Source: Clostridiales bacterium
GTDB lineage: Bacteria; Bacillota; Clostridia; Oscillospirales; Acutalibacteraceae
Direction of reading: 5' to 3'
Assembly (NCBI GenBank): GCA_024697575.1
Contig: JAILFM010000168.1
Span: 1-32,251, forward strand
Length of the DNA: 32,251 nt
The notes below the pieces were generated by a model that searched no databases, was not told where the DNA came from, and saw nothing but the letters and a program-made list of their open reading frames with translations. This document shows positions 7,764 to 15,887 of the stretch, one piece after another. The position numbers were made by a program, and so were the translations under genes. Position 1 is the stretch's first letter. Every line of letters starts with the position of its first letter.

Positions 7764-10700
7764 TCAGTTGGTTCTTTCAACGGTCGGCAATGAACCGAAC
7801 AATCCCTTGAAAAACGCCAATAGTCTTGCAAAGAATCCTGTATTAATGTTAAGCGTAATGGTTTCAGAGTCGGCTGAATTGTTACCGTTTACATACTTTG
7901 CAACAATTGTATATCGGCTTGATGTCGCTTTGTTAATTTTGTATTCACTACCTGTTATGCCGGTATCTCTGCCGTTGACATACCAGTGAATATTTGAGAC
8001 ATTTATGCTGTCATGGGGGAAATAATCTGTTTCCTGGGCGTAAGCATGAAGGATAAATGTTGTCTTGTAATCGTATGTTTTGCCGCTTAAGCTGTTTGCA
8101 CCATAAATATGAACGGCAGGCACAGCGTCCGGAATATCAGGAATGCCTGCTCCCGAGCCCGGAGCGCATATAGCGAACATTCCGAGGTATTTCCATGAGA
8201 AAACAATATAGTTACCTTCGGTGCTTAAACGCGAATCATTCTTTTCCCATCTGTAAATTTCGTTGCTGCCGTATTTCTTGACAAGTACATAAAAGTCGGT
8301 GTTTGCGTTAACACCATCGGGCATCGGAATCTTAACCGTTACGGTGTTCCTGCCGAGCGCTTTGACAACCTGATTGTCTTTGGTTGCCATAACGTTGTAG
8401 ATAATAATGGTGTCCTTGGCGTCTTTCCTCTTTTCAAAGAAGCTGATGTAGTCAATGTCGGTTCTTTGAAGAACAGTTGCGGTTATGTTCATGGAGCTGT
8501 CGTCATCTGTATCAAAGGTGCCGAAGGGGTAGGCGACGATAACGCCGTTTGATGTTTTTGTAACTCTCTTCAGAGTGAATGTGCCGGTTACAGTAATGTC
8601 TTGTGACGGCATTACAGACGGCAACGATGACCAGCCGCTGAAATCATAACCTGTTTTTTCGGGGATGGCGTCAATTAATCTGATCGGGTCGCCGGCATAA
8701 TATGCTTCTTCTTTGAATATTGTTTCACCGCTTACGCCTTCAACTGTATATTTGTAGGTTATTGTCCATGCTTTGGGTGTCAGATGAACCCAAGCTGTGT
8801 TTGTAATGGCGGGGTCATAACCGGCATAGTCCTTAGCGTTTTTAATTCTGTCGTTATTGCTGCCCCATTTGATAACGCCCCAGTTGTCGATTGAACCGGA
8901 ATAATAGATATCGGATACGGCGTTACAACCGAGGAAGGAATTGTCGCCGACATTGGTTACGGTGCCTTTGAATGTTATGGTTTTGAGCGCGTTGGCGTTT
9001 CTCATAACATTTGCCGGGATATTGACAAGCTTTTCGCTGAATGTTGCGTCTTTGAGGTTCTGACAGCCTGCGAATACCGGGCTTGAGCCGCTGAATGAAC
9101 AGCCCGCCGCATTTAATGTTACCGCTTCAAGTGAAAGGCAATTTGCAAACGCTCCGTCGCCGATGGATTTAACATTCATCGGTATTATAAGTTCTTTTAT
9201 ACCGGTGCCGTAGAAGGCGGCTTTGCCTATCGATGTCAGCGTTTCAGTTAAATTGATATTCTTTATTGAACCGCAGTTGTAAAAAGCGTTTTCGCCGATT
9301 GCGGTAACCTTTGAAAGGTCAACAGCGCTAAGCTGAGAACAGCCGTTAAAAGCGTTTGAACCGATTTCGGTAACAGCTCCGTTAAATGTTACGGTTCTAA
9401 GGTTTGCCGCATTTTTAAGTATGTTTGCAGGGATTTTTGTTACATTTGAGCCGAAGGCGGCAGTTGTGAGGAAGTCGTTTGTGAAAATCGCGTCTCCGAT
9501 TGTGCAGTTTGCGGGGTTGTAGGTGAGAGTCTGAAGGTAGGAACAGTTGTTAAAAGCTCCGCTTCCGATTGAAGTTACCCTCACGGGAATCGTAAGGCTC
9601 GTTATATCTGTTCCGTAAAAAGCGAGAGAACCGATTGACTCGAGTTTATCGCTGAAGTTGATTTCGGTTATTGATTCGCAGTTGTAGAAAGCTTTGGCGG
9701 CGATGGTTTCAACCTTTGAAATGTCAATATTGCTCAGTTTTGAACATTCGCTGAAAGCGGAATTTCCGATTGAGGTAACATTTGAAAGGTCAATTGTTCT
9801 CAGTTTACCCGAGCAGTTGCTGAATGCGTAATCGCCGATAGCTGTGACTGTACCCTTAAACTCAACGGTATCAAGGCCTGTCATATCGCGGCATATGAAG
9901 GCGGGGATTGAAGTAACTCTGCTGCCGAAAACAAAGCGGCTGATGGCAGGCGAAGCGTTAAACGCCGCTGTTGCAAGATTACTGCCGTTGGCGCTCGGCT
10001 CTTTGCCGTCCGTTGTTGATGGCATTGTACAGCCGGTAGCGTTAAAGTATACGGTTTTAAGTGATGTGCAGTTTCCGAAAGCGTTTGAACCGATTGTAGT
10101 TACATTTTCGGGAATGGTCAGTTCGGAAATGCCTGTACCGTAGAATGCGGCATTTCCTATAGTCAAAAGTGAGGAAGTAAAGTTGACTGTGGAAAGAACC
10201 GAGCAGCCGCTGAATGCGTTTGCACCGATAGTTTCAACTGTGGAAAAGTCAATTGATTCAAGGTTGTTTGTGCAGCCTTCAAAAGCGTACGCACCGACAG
10301 ATTTGATTCCGGTGCCGAATTCAACTTCTCTCAGGTTTTCGACTTTTCTGCAAAGATATGCCGGAACGGCGCTGACATTCGGGCCGAAAACGATTTTTTC
10401 AAGTCTTACGCAGGAATAGAAAGCGGGTTTCTTTTCGATATACTGCGCGTCGTTTGTTGCGTTATACTGATATTCGGACGGGAGTATGCAGCTGTTGGCG
10501 TTGTAATAAAGTGTCTTAAGATAGTTGCAAAGACCGAAGGCATTTGCTCCGATGGAAACAACGTTTTCCGGTATTGTCAGTTCGCGAAGACCGGATGAAT
10601 AAAAGCCGAGCACACCGATTGTCCTCAGAGAGGAGGAAAGGTTGACATTCTGAAGGTCAGAGCAGTACGCGAAGGTATAATCGCCGATTGAGGTAACTTT

Positions 10701-12404
10701 TGAAAGGTCTATGTTTGCAAGGTGAGAGCAACGCTCAAAGGCGTGACTGCCTATGGATGTAACGCCTTTGATGTCTATGGAAGTCAGCGCAGCGCAGCCG
10801 CTGAACGCGTAATCTTCTATTGTATCCGCGTTATTACTGATAACTATATTTGTCAGGTTATCCGCTCCGCGGCAGACATTGGCGGGGATAGTAATAAGTT
10901 CATTACTGAAAACAAAGGAAGTCAGGGCGGTATCGTCGCCGAAGACATTGCCGCCGTTTACGGTGGAGCTTGTCGCGTTATACTGAACCGATGTCAGCGA
11001 ATGGCAGGAAGCGAAGGCGTTGGCACCGATTGAAACAACATTTTCGGGCACTGTCAGTTCGGCAAGACCGGACTTGAAAAACGCTTTCATGCCTATACCG
11101 GTCAAAGCGGAGGAAAGCGCAACATTGCTCAGGTTGGCGCAGCCGTAAAACGCCGCGTCGCCTATAGTCGTCACTTTTGAAAGATCAATGTTATTAACCT
11201 TTGTGCCGAAGAATGCATAATCGCCGATTGTGTTGACATTATCCGTAAATGTTACATCTGACAGGTTGGCGGCGGCGAAGCAGACATAATCCGGGATTTT
11301 TTTGATTCCTGCGCCGAATGTGAACGATTTAAGTTCCGTACAGCCGTTGAACGCAGGAGTTGCGGCATATGTTATTGTACCGTTATTTGCAAGATTGGTT
11401 TCATATTTTGCAAGGTTTGTTGTCTGGTTAAACACTGCCGGCATTGTGCAGGTTATTGTGTTGAAGTTGACGCTTGAAAGCGAAGTGCAGTTTGCGAATG
11501 CGCCGGCGCCGATTGACGAAACATCGGCCGTGATGATAAGTGTTGTTATTCCGGCTCTTTCAAAAGCGTTATTGCCTATTGACTGAAGAAGGTTGAAGTT
11601 AACATTTGTAAGTGACGTACAGCCGCGGAAGGCAGCGTTACCTATATCCTTGATTGATGAAAAATCAGCCGATTTAAGAGCAGCGCAGCCGTCAAAAGCG
11701 TAATTTCCGACGGTGTCAATGCCCGAAAGGTCAACGGTTTCAAGAGCGCCGCTGCACATAGCGAAAGCGTATTGACCGATTGAGGTGACTTTACTGCCGA
11801 AGCTGACTGTTTTAAGATTTGTTGCAAGGCGGCAGACATAATCGGGGATAGAGGTTACATTTTCACCGAATATGATGCTTTCAAGCTTATTACAACCGAC
11901 AAAAGCGGGTTGCTTTGAAACATTATTATTAACATTTTCATTCGGCATTGTGCAGTTGTTTGAGTTAAAATACACTGTCGTAAGTTCCGGGCATGCGGCA
12001 AACGCTCCGCCCTCGATTTTTCTGATATTGGAGTTAATAACGAGCGTTTTTATTAAATCACAACCCCTGAAAGCGGTGGCGGCTATGGTTTGAACGGCAT
12101 AGTCATTGCCGTCGTAGTTTATGGTGTCGGGGATAATGAATTTACCGTCAGCATCAACGGCGATATCATCCGTAAAGCCGACTATTGTCGCTGTGCCGGA
12201 GCCCGTGAATTTAAGCCCCGTGGCAGTGTCAGTATAAACATCCGCGGCGCTCGCTTTTATATTCACGCTGTCAAAAATGCCCGAAAGAACACCCGAAAGC
12301 GACGGCAGACGAAATCCGGTCACTACCGAAGCCGGCATTGAGCCGAAAATCAATAGGCACGACAGAGCAAGCGCTGTTATCTGCTTTAATCTGCTGTTGT
12401 TCAT
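7764..12404 (-). CDS. Secreted BspA-like leucine-rich repeat protein
   Basis: This is a 1546-residue exported protein. The start is ATG 12404: AGGAGG (12413-12418) is 8 nt away, but only 2 nt from the in-frame ATG 12410. A signal peptide covers about residues 1-30 (basic start, hydrophobic core TALALSCLLIFG). Residues about 103-1168 are BspA/LRR_5 repeats of the kind IGxxAFxxCxxLxxV. Residues about 1214-1278 match a Listeria-Bacteroides (InlB B/Flg_new) repeat, with GYDFSGWSS. A beta-rich region follows, then an Ig-like segment at about 1428-1518 with WYVNGRDTG. The C-terminus is a short aromatic amphipathic helix, FFARLLAFFKGLFG. No LPXTG, SLH or dockerin is seen. BspA-type proteins bind host or matrix proteins or mediate aggregation; here the ligand is unknown. 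A palindrome and putative promoter lie upstream and a terminator downstream. Confidence 0.9.
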   Translation of the reverse strand: MNNSRLKQITALALSCLLIFGSMPASVVTGFRLPSLSGVLSGIFDSVNIKASAADVYTDTATGLKFTGSGTATIVGFTDDIAVDADGKFIIPDTINYDGNDYAVQTIAATAFRGCDLIKTLVINSNIRKIEGGAFAACPELTTVYFNSNNCTMPNENVNNNVSKQPAFVGCNKLESIIFGENVTSIPDYVCRLATNLKTVSFGSKVTSIGQYAFAMCSGALETVDLSGIDTVGNYAFDGCAALKSADFSSIKDIGNAAFRGCTSLTNVNFNLLQSIGNNAFERAGITTLIITADVSSIGAGAFANCTSLSSVNFNTITCTMPAVFNQTTNLAKYETNLANNGTITYAATPAFNGCTELKSFTFGAGIKKIPDYVCFAAANLSDVTFTDNVNTIGDYAFFGTKVNNIDLSKVTTIGDAAFYGCANLSNVALSSALTGIGMKAFFKSGLAELTVPENVVSIGANAFASCHSLTSVQYNATSSTVNGGNVFGDDTALTSFVFSNELITIPANVCRGADNLTNIVISNNADTIEDYAFSGCAALTSIDIKGVTSIGSHAFERCSHLANIDLSKVTSIGDYTFAYCSDLQNVNLSSSLRTIGVLGFYSSGLRELTIPENVVSIGANAFGLCNYLKTLYYNANSCILPSEYQYNATNDAQYIEKKPAFYSCVRLEKIVFGPNVSAVPAYLCRKVENLREVEFGTGIKSVGAYAFEGCTNNLESIDFSTVETIGANAFSGCSVLSTVNFTSSLLTIGNAAFYGTGISELTIPENVTTIGSNAFGNCTSLKTVYFNATGCTMPSTTDGKEPSANGSNLATAAFNASPAISRFVFGSRVTSIPAFICRDMTGLDTVEFKGTVTAIGDYAFSNCSGKLRTIDLSNVTSIGNSAFSECSKLSNIDISKVETIAAKAFYNCESITEINFSDKLESIGSLAFYGTDITSLTIPVRVTSIGSGAFNNCSYLQTLTYNPANCTIGDAIFTNDFLTTAAFGSNVTKIPANILKNAANLRTVTFNGAVTEIGSNAFNGCSQLSAVDLSKVTAIGENAFYNCGSIKNINLTETLTSIGKAAFYGTGIKELIIPMNVKSIGDGAFANCLSLEAVTLNAAGCSFSGSSPVFAGCQNLKDATFSEKLVNIPANVMRNANALKTITFKGTVTNVGDNSFLGCNAVSDIYYSGSIDNWGVIKWGSNNDRIKNAKDYAGYDPAITNTAWVHLTPKAWTITYKYTVEGVSGETIFKEEAYYAGDPIRLIDAIPEKTGYDFSGWSSLPSVMPSQDITVTGTFTLKRVTKTSNGVIVAYPFGTFDTDDDSSMNITATVLQRTDIDYISFFEKRKDAKDTIIIYNVMATKDNQVVKALGRNTVTVKIPMPDGVNANTDFYVLVKKYGSNEIYRWEKNDSRLSTEGNYIVFSWKYLGMFAICAPGSGAGIPDIPDAVPAVHIYGANSLSGKTYDYKTTFILHAYAQETDYFPHDSINVSNIHWYVNGRDTGITGSEYKINKATSSRYTIVAKYVNGNNSADSETITLNINTGFFARLLAFFKGLFGSLPTVERTN
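8901..12098 (-). repeat. Leucine-rich repeat block with seven higher-order units
   Basis: Within the secreted protein, LRR_5-type units of about 20-25 residues are organised into seven larger modules. Each carries one copy of an (I/V)PxxxCR-like hallmark, at residues 186, 370, 506, 680, 833, 991 and 1129. Module spacing is 136-184 residues. The last two copies have lost the Cys (IPANILK, IPANVMR). The DNA is diverged between copies, so this is an old protein repeat rather than a fresh tandem duplication. Confidence 0.85.
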
Positions 12405-12447
12405 TGTCATATCCTCCTAAGATAAGCTGTAAGAAAAATGATTCGGA

Positions 12448-12477
12448 ATTATTACAAATTGTAATAACACAAATCAA
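12448..12477 (-). promoter_or_regulatory. Putative promoter with 19-bp palindromic operator
   Basis: On the minus strand TTGATT (12472-12477) is followed after 18 nt by AATAAT (12448-12453), giving a leader of about 37 nt before ATG 12404. A perfect palindrome, TTATTACAA-A-TTGTAATAA (12449-12467), covers the -10 and most of the spacer, where a repressor would block polymerase. The promoter match is moderate; the palindrome is exact. Confidence 0.5.
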
Positions 12478-12510
12478 GTCCTATAAACAAATATATTATA
12501 TATATAATAC

Positions 12511-12568
12511 ATAAAAAAATCAAGTGGCTCATGAAAAAATGTGCTTTTTGCATAAGCTTACTTGATTT
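12511..12568 (-). terminator. Intrinsic terminator after proA
   Basis: AAATCAAGT (12517-12525) pairs perfectly with ACTTGATTT (12560-12568). The stem is extended by GCT/AGC and ATG/CAT with mismatches, leaving a loop of about 17 nt. On the minus strand it is followed by a T-run (complement of 12511-12519). It lies about 65 nt past the proA stop, so it likely ends the ceramidase-like/proA transcript. Confidence 0.6.
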
Positions 12569-12631
12569 ATTAACATGAATTATACAAATATCTCGATTTT
12601 GTCGAGACTTATTGTGATAAGAGATAATACT

Positions 12632-13876
12632 TTATCTTATTTGACCGCTTCCAATAATACGGTACTGTACCGTTTCAAGCTCTTCAAGCCCCATTGGACC
12701 TCTTGCGTGCAGTTTTTGAGTGGAAATACCCATTTCACAGCCGAGTCCGAATTCTCCGCCGTCGGTAAATCTTGTTGATGCGTTGACATAAACCGCGGCA
12801 CTGTCGATTCTGCTGAGAAATTGCGACGCCTTTTCACTGTTTTCGGTAATTATCGCCTCACTGTGGCGGGTTGAATGCTTTTCAATGTGATTTATCGCTT
12901 CATCTATGTCTTTGACGGATTTTACGGCTAAAATGTAGTCGAGAAATTCAGTGTTAAAGCTTGTTTCATCCGCCTTCGTGCATGGAATGATGTGCGATAT
13001 ATTCTCGCTGACTATGAACTTTACCGGGTGCTCTCTGTTTTCTGTCAGTCTTTCATAAAGGAACGGTAAAAATGTATCGATGATTTTTTCGTTCACAAGG
13101 CATACTTCGCACGCATTGCATACGGACGGCCTTTGTGTTTTTGCATTGTCAATAATTTTAAGGGCTTTTTCAATGTCCGCTTCATCGTCAACATAAATAT
13201 GACAAATTCCTGTGCCGGTTTCAATGCAGGGGACAGTGGCGTTTTCCGTGCAGGCTTTGATAAGACCCTTTCCTCCTCGCGGTATCAAAAGATCTATTTG
13301 CCCTTTTGCCGTCATCATTTCATTTGCACTTTGCCTTGTTGTGTCGTCAATTATTTGAATTACATCGGGATTTATTCCGCACTTTTCAAGTGCGTCTCTT
13401 AAAATACTGACTATCTCTTTGGATGTCCGGTACGCTTCCTTGCCTCCTCTGAGAACACAGGCGTTGCCGCTTTTAAAGCAAAGCGCAGCGGCATCGCTCG
13501 TAACATTGGGTCGGCTTTCGTAAATAATACCGATAACGCCCATCGGAACGGCAGTTTTTCTGATGATAAGCCCGTTTGGCTTAACAGTTTCTTTTAATAC
13601 CCTTCCGGCAGGGTCGGGCAGTTTGGCTACAGAGCGAATACCCTGCGCCATGTTTTCGATTCTTTCCCTGTTTAGACTCAGCCGGTCAAGCATAACAGAG
13701 CTTATTTTACCTTCGGCATCTTTCAAATCAATCAGGTTTGCTTCTATGACACAATCCGCTTTTCTTTCAAGCATATCCGCCATTTTCAACAAAGCGCAGT
13801 CTTTTTTTTCGGTTGTCAGCGATTTTATTTCCGCTTTTGAATTTACGGCTTTTTCAAGAATTTCTTTTGTCGTCAT
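12632..13876 (-). CDS. proA: Gamma-glutamyl phosphate reductase
   Basis: The 414-residue protein is full length for ProA, which reduces gamma-glutamyl phosphate with NADPH to glutamate-5-semialdehyde in proline synthesis. It belongs to the aldehyde dehydrogenase superfamily. Visible marks are MGVIGIIYESRPNVT (112-126) in the nucleotide-binding half, LIPRGGKGL (197-205), and the catalytic Cys in SVCNACE (C253). The C-terminal FGLGCEMGISTQKLHARGPMG block is also characteristic. The usual partner proB (glutamate kinase) is absent from the window. Instead proA follows the ceramidase-like gene by 20 bp on the same strand and has only a weak AGGTGA ribosome site, so it is probably cotranscribed. 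A terminator follows at 12511-12568. Identification is secure; the unusual pairing is the only odd point. Confidence 0.96.
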   Translation of the reverse strand: MTTKEILEKAVNSKAEIKSLTTEKKDCALLKMADMLERKADCVIEANLIDLKDAEGKISSVMLDRLSLNRERIENMAQGIRSVAKLPDPAGRVLKETVKPNGLIIRKTAVPMGVIGIIYESRPNVTSDAAALCFKSGNACVLRGGKEAYRTSKEIVSILRDALEKCGINPDVIQIIDDTTRQSANEMMTAKGQIDLLIPRGGKGLIKACTENATVPCIETGTGICHIYVDDEADIEKALKIIDNAKTQRPSVCNACEVCLVNEKIIDTFLPFLYERLTENREHPVKFIVSENISHIIPCTKADETSFNTEFLDYILAVKSVKDIDEAINHIEKHSTRHSEAIITENSEKASQFLSRIDSAAVYVNASTRFTDGGEFGLGCEMGISTQKLHARGPMGLEELETVQYRIIGSGQIR

Positions 13877-13896
13877 TCACCTGTACCGCTCAAGCC

Positions 13897-15681
13897 TTAT
13901 TTTGTGATGTCTGTTATTCTTTTGAATGTGTTCATTATCTGAGAAGCGCAGTGTTTGCCTGCGGAAAGTATCTGGTCCGCGGTGCCGCCGAATGCATACT
14001 CAAAAAATGAAGCGTTTGTGTCATATTGATAGTTTGCCCTGTCGCTGCCCCTCAGCGACCAGTGCCCCCAGCCGGAATAGAAATTGTCCGGAACGACATA
14101 GCCGATGTAGTCGTTTGCAAAGCAGACAGAATAAATGTCAATCCCTTCCCTGACCATATCCTTTGCGGCTGGGATTTCCCACTGATTTCCGTCCCAGGAA
14201 TAGTTCTCTTTATCGGCGGTGATTATTTCCTGACCGTGAAAAACTTCAGGGTACAGTTCACAGGGGAAAAGTCCGAAAGCAACCCGTGAACCGAGTTCAA
14301 CATACCCTATTTCGGACGGCATAACAACATCATCTATCCCTTTGCCCGTGGTATAAACTTCATTGTCGACAAGCCGTGTCTGACATGCAAGGTTCATAAT
14401 GTAGTTTTGCGCCTTGAAATATATCTCTTTATATTTTGTGTTCAGAATCGGCTCTATTTTTTCTTCATTTTCATTTGATGCTTTCAAAAGTATCTCGGCG
14501 GCTTTTTCGCCCAATGAATCTGCTTTTTCAACACCCGATTTCTTATATAGCTTTTCTCCGATTTTTTCTTTGCAGGAAGAACTTATTGAAGTGTAGTTTT
14601 CTTTGTTCTCAACTTCAAATGAGCTTGCCGAAATCTGTCCCACGGCGCCTTGAGTCATTACGAAGTTTGCCCCTGCCTGTTTAAAACATTCGTCCATATA
14701 ATAAACATAGTCCGCGGAAACAAGCCCTGCGCTCGCGCTGACATTTGTCGGGTGGCAGGTGAAATTGACAAGGTAGGTCGGCTTTGACTGTCTGTTATTC
14801 GGCACAAAACGGACAATGCCGGCTTTAGGCATATTTTGCTTTTCAACATAGCCGCGCTTATCACCGCAAAGTGACGATATGTCTGCTTTAGAGTAATACA
14901 TTTCGCCTTCTTCCATGTTTGCATAAGCCTTTTTTATCTGTTCTGCAGTGACATTCACGAGGTTTTCGATAAACGGATCATTGCTTGTGGAAGCTTTATC
15001 AAGCCCTAAAAGATTTGTAAGAATATTTGCTGTGAACACATATGAAAATGATGTTGAAACGCCCTGTGTATCAAGAGCGCTGTGGCAGTGGGTCGCGGAA
15101 ATATTTACAGCGGCAATTCTGCCGTCTTCGATATATGAAGAAAGCGCTTTGCGGATTTTTCTTATTGTTGTGCCGGTTACGCCAAGACCGTCAATAACCG
15201 CCATGACAACTGCGCCTGCACCGCTGTTATCATCTAAGCAAATAACTCTTACCCTTTGATCATCAAGTATTCCCTTTGCTTTTGCGCTTTCACCGCTTGC
15301 AAAAAGGTTCAGCTGCCTGCCAAGATAATACTTACCGATCTTAAAGTCGGCAGGTATTATGGAAGCGCTCGAATAACCCGCTTTCCAAACTGCGTTTTCA
15401 GTTTTTTGCCTTTGATAATCCTGCCTTCCGTCGTCTTCATTGTAAACATTCTCTCCGGTATACTTATCAAGACTTTTCCAGGATGCCGGCTTCGGATAAA
15501 CTCTGCACACGCCCTTGACTATCGTCTGAATAACGGAGTTGATTTTGTTGCCGAATGCTTTGCGGCTGTCACTTGTTGACACGATTCTTTCAGTCAGTCC
15601 GGCATCTGAAATTACCATAGCCGAACCTGAGATAAGCGCAAAACACAGAAGTATTGCCATTAGTTTTTTCAGCGTTTTCAT
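13897..15681 (-). CDS. Secreted neutral/alkaline ceramidase-like hydrolase
   Basis: The 594-residue protein begins with a clear signal peptide (KKLMAILLCFALISGSA) and no membrane anchor, so it is probably exported. The body resembles the neutral/alkaline non-lysosomal ceramidase superfamily (PF04734). It has AGYSSASIIP near 101-110, DDQRVRVICLDD, and ISATHCHSA (194-202), equivalent to the zinc-binding THTHS motif. FTCHPTN (307-313) supplies a further His, and TQGAVGQIS resembles the family's G.vGD.SP segment. Known members hydrolyse N-acyl sphingosine; distant bacterial relatives may act on other amides or esters, so the substrate is inference. The family is usually 600-700 residues; this one lacks an obvious C-terminal Ig-like domain. 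A strong AGGGGG ribosome site and a promoter at 15734-15762 precede it. It appears to share an operon with proA. Confidence 0.72.
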   Translation of the reverse strand: MKTLKKLMAILLCFALISGSAMVISDAGLTERIVSTSDSRKAFGNKINSVIQTIVKGVCRVYPKPASWKSLDKYTGENVYNEDDGRQDYQRQKTENAVWKAGYSSASIIPADFKIGKYYLGRQLNLFASGESAKAKGILDDQRVRVICLDDNSGAGAVVMAVIDGLGVTGTTIRKIRKALSSYIEDGRIAAVNISATHCHSALDTQGVSTSFSYVFTANILTNLLGLDKASTSNDPFIENLVNVTAEQIKKAYANMEEGEMYYSKADISSLCGDKRGYVEKQNMPKAGIVRFVPNNRQSKPTYLVNFTCHPTNVSASAGLVSADYVYYMDECFKQAGANFVMTQGAVGQISASSFEVENKENYTSISSSCKEKIGEKLYKKSGVEKADSLGEKAAEILLKASNENEEKIEPILNTKYKEIYFKAQNYIMNLACQTRLVDNEVYTTGKGIDDVVMPSEIGYVELGSRVAFGLFPCELYPEVFHGQEIITADKENYSWDGNQWEIPAAKDMVREGIDIYSVCFANDYIGYVVPDNFYSGWGHWSLRGSDRANYQYDTNASFFEYAFGGTADQILSAGKHCASQIMNTFKRITDITK

Positions 15682-15733
15682 GTATATCCCCCTACAACAT
15701 ATGCCTGAATCAACATATTGCCCACCTTTTCAA

Positions 15734-15762
15734 AGTTTATCAAACGGTTACATGAAATTCAA
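15734..15762 (-). promoter_or_regulatory. Promoter for the ceramidase-like/proA operon
   Basis: On the minus strand TTGAAT (15757-15762) is followed after 17 nt by TAAACT (15734-15739). TGA directly before the -10 gives an extended -10. The leader to ATG 15681 would be about 46 nt. The spacer end carries one copy of the shared 12-bp element. Confidence 0.65.
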
Positions 15763-15801
15763 GCGCTAGAAAAGAAAAATATTAAAAATTTATTTATAAA
15801 C

Positions 15802-15830
15802 TTGAATAGTATACATATTTATGCTAAAAT
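15802..15830 (+). promoter_or_regulatory. Promoter for the RNase J housekeeping operon
   Basis: TTGAAT (15802-15807) is followed after 17 nt by TAAAAT (15825-15830), with TGC just before it as an extended -10. Transcription would start near 15837, leaving a leader of about 50 nt to ATG 15888. The second copy of the shared 12-bp element begins at 15829, over the start point. Confidence 0.75.
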
Positions 15831-15887
15831 CAAACGGTTAACAAAAAACAGCGGCAGATTACGCCGATTATATATTCAGGAGAAAAT

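Larger units (their letters stand above)
12405..12631. other. Intergenic region between the leucine-rich repeat gene and proA
   Basis: This AT-rich stretch of 227 bp holds the proA terminator, a putative promoter with a palindromic operator for the leucine-rich repeat gene, and its ribosome site. The 9-mer AAATCAAGT occurs at 12471-12479 and 12517-12525, and inverted at 12560-12568. I see no gene in it. Confidence 0.6.
15682..15887. other. Divergent promoter region, ceramidase-like gene / RNase J
   Basis: This 206-bp region has one promoter in each direction, described separately. Both overlap or touch a copy of ATCAAACGGTTA, at 15739-15750 and 15829-15840 in the same orientation. I see no gene in it; a plus-strand reading frame from 15718 crosses it but has no support. 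Confidence 0.6.

Noticed and set aside
9844-12093. Several plus-strand open frames opposite the leucine-rich repeat gene (9844-10143, 10722-11033, 11302-11586)
   Set aside because: They lie antisense to a long repetitive coding region with consistent repeat periodicity, lack ribosome sites, and have no recognisable domain; they follow from the codon bias of the real gene.
8901-12098. Periodic sequence that might be a CRISPR or DNA tandem array
   Set aside because: The periodicity is at protein level (leucine-rich repeats); the DNA copies are diverged and there are no constant repeats with unique spacers.
12405-12410. ATG 12410 as start of the leucine-rich repeat protein
   Set aside because: It is only 2 nt from AGGAGG; ATG 12404 has an 8-nt spacing and gives a normal signal peptide.
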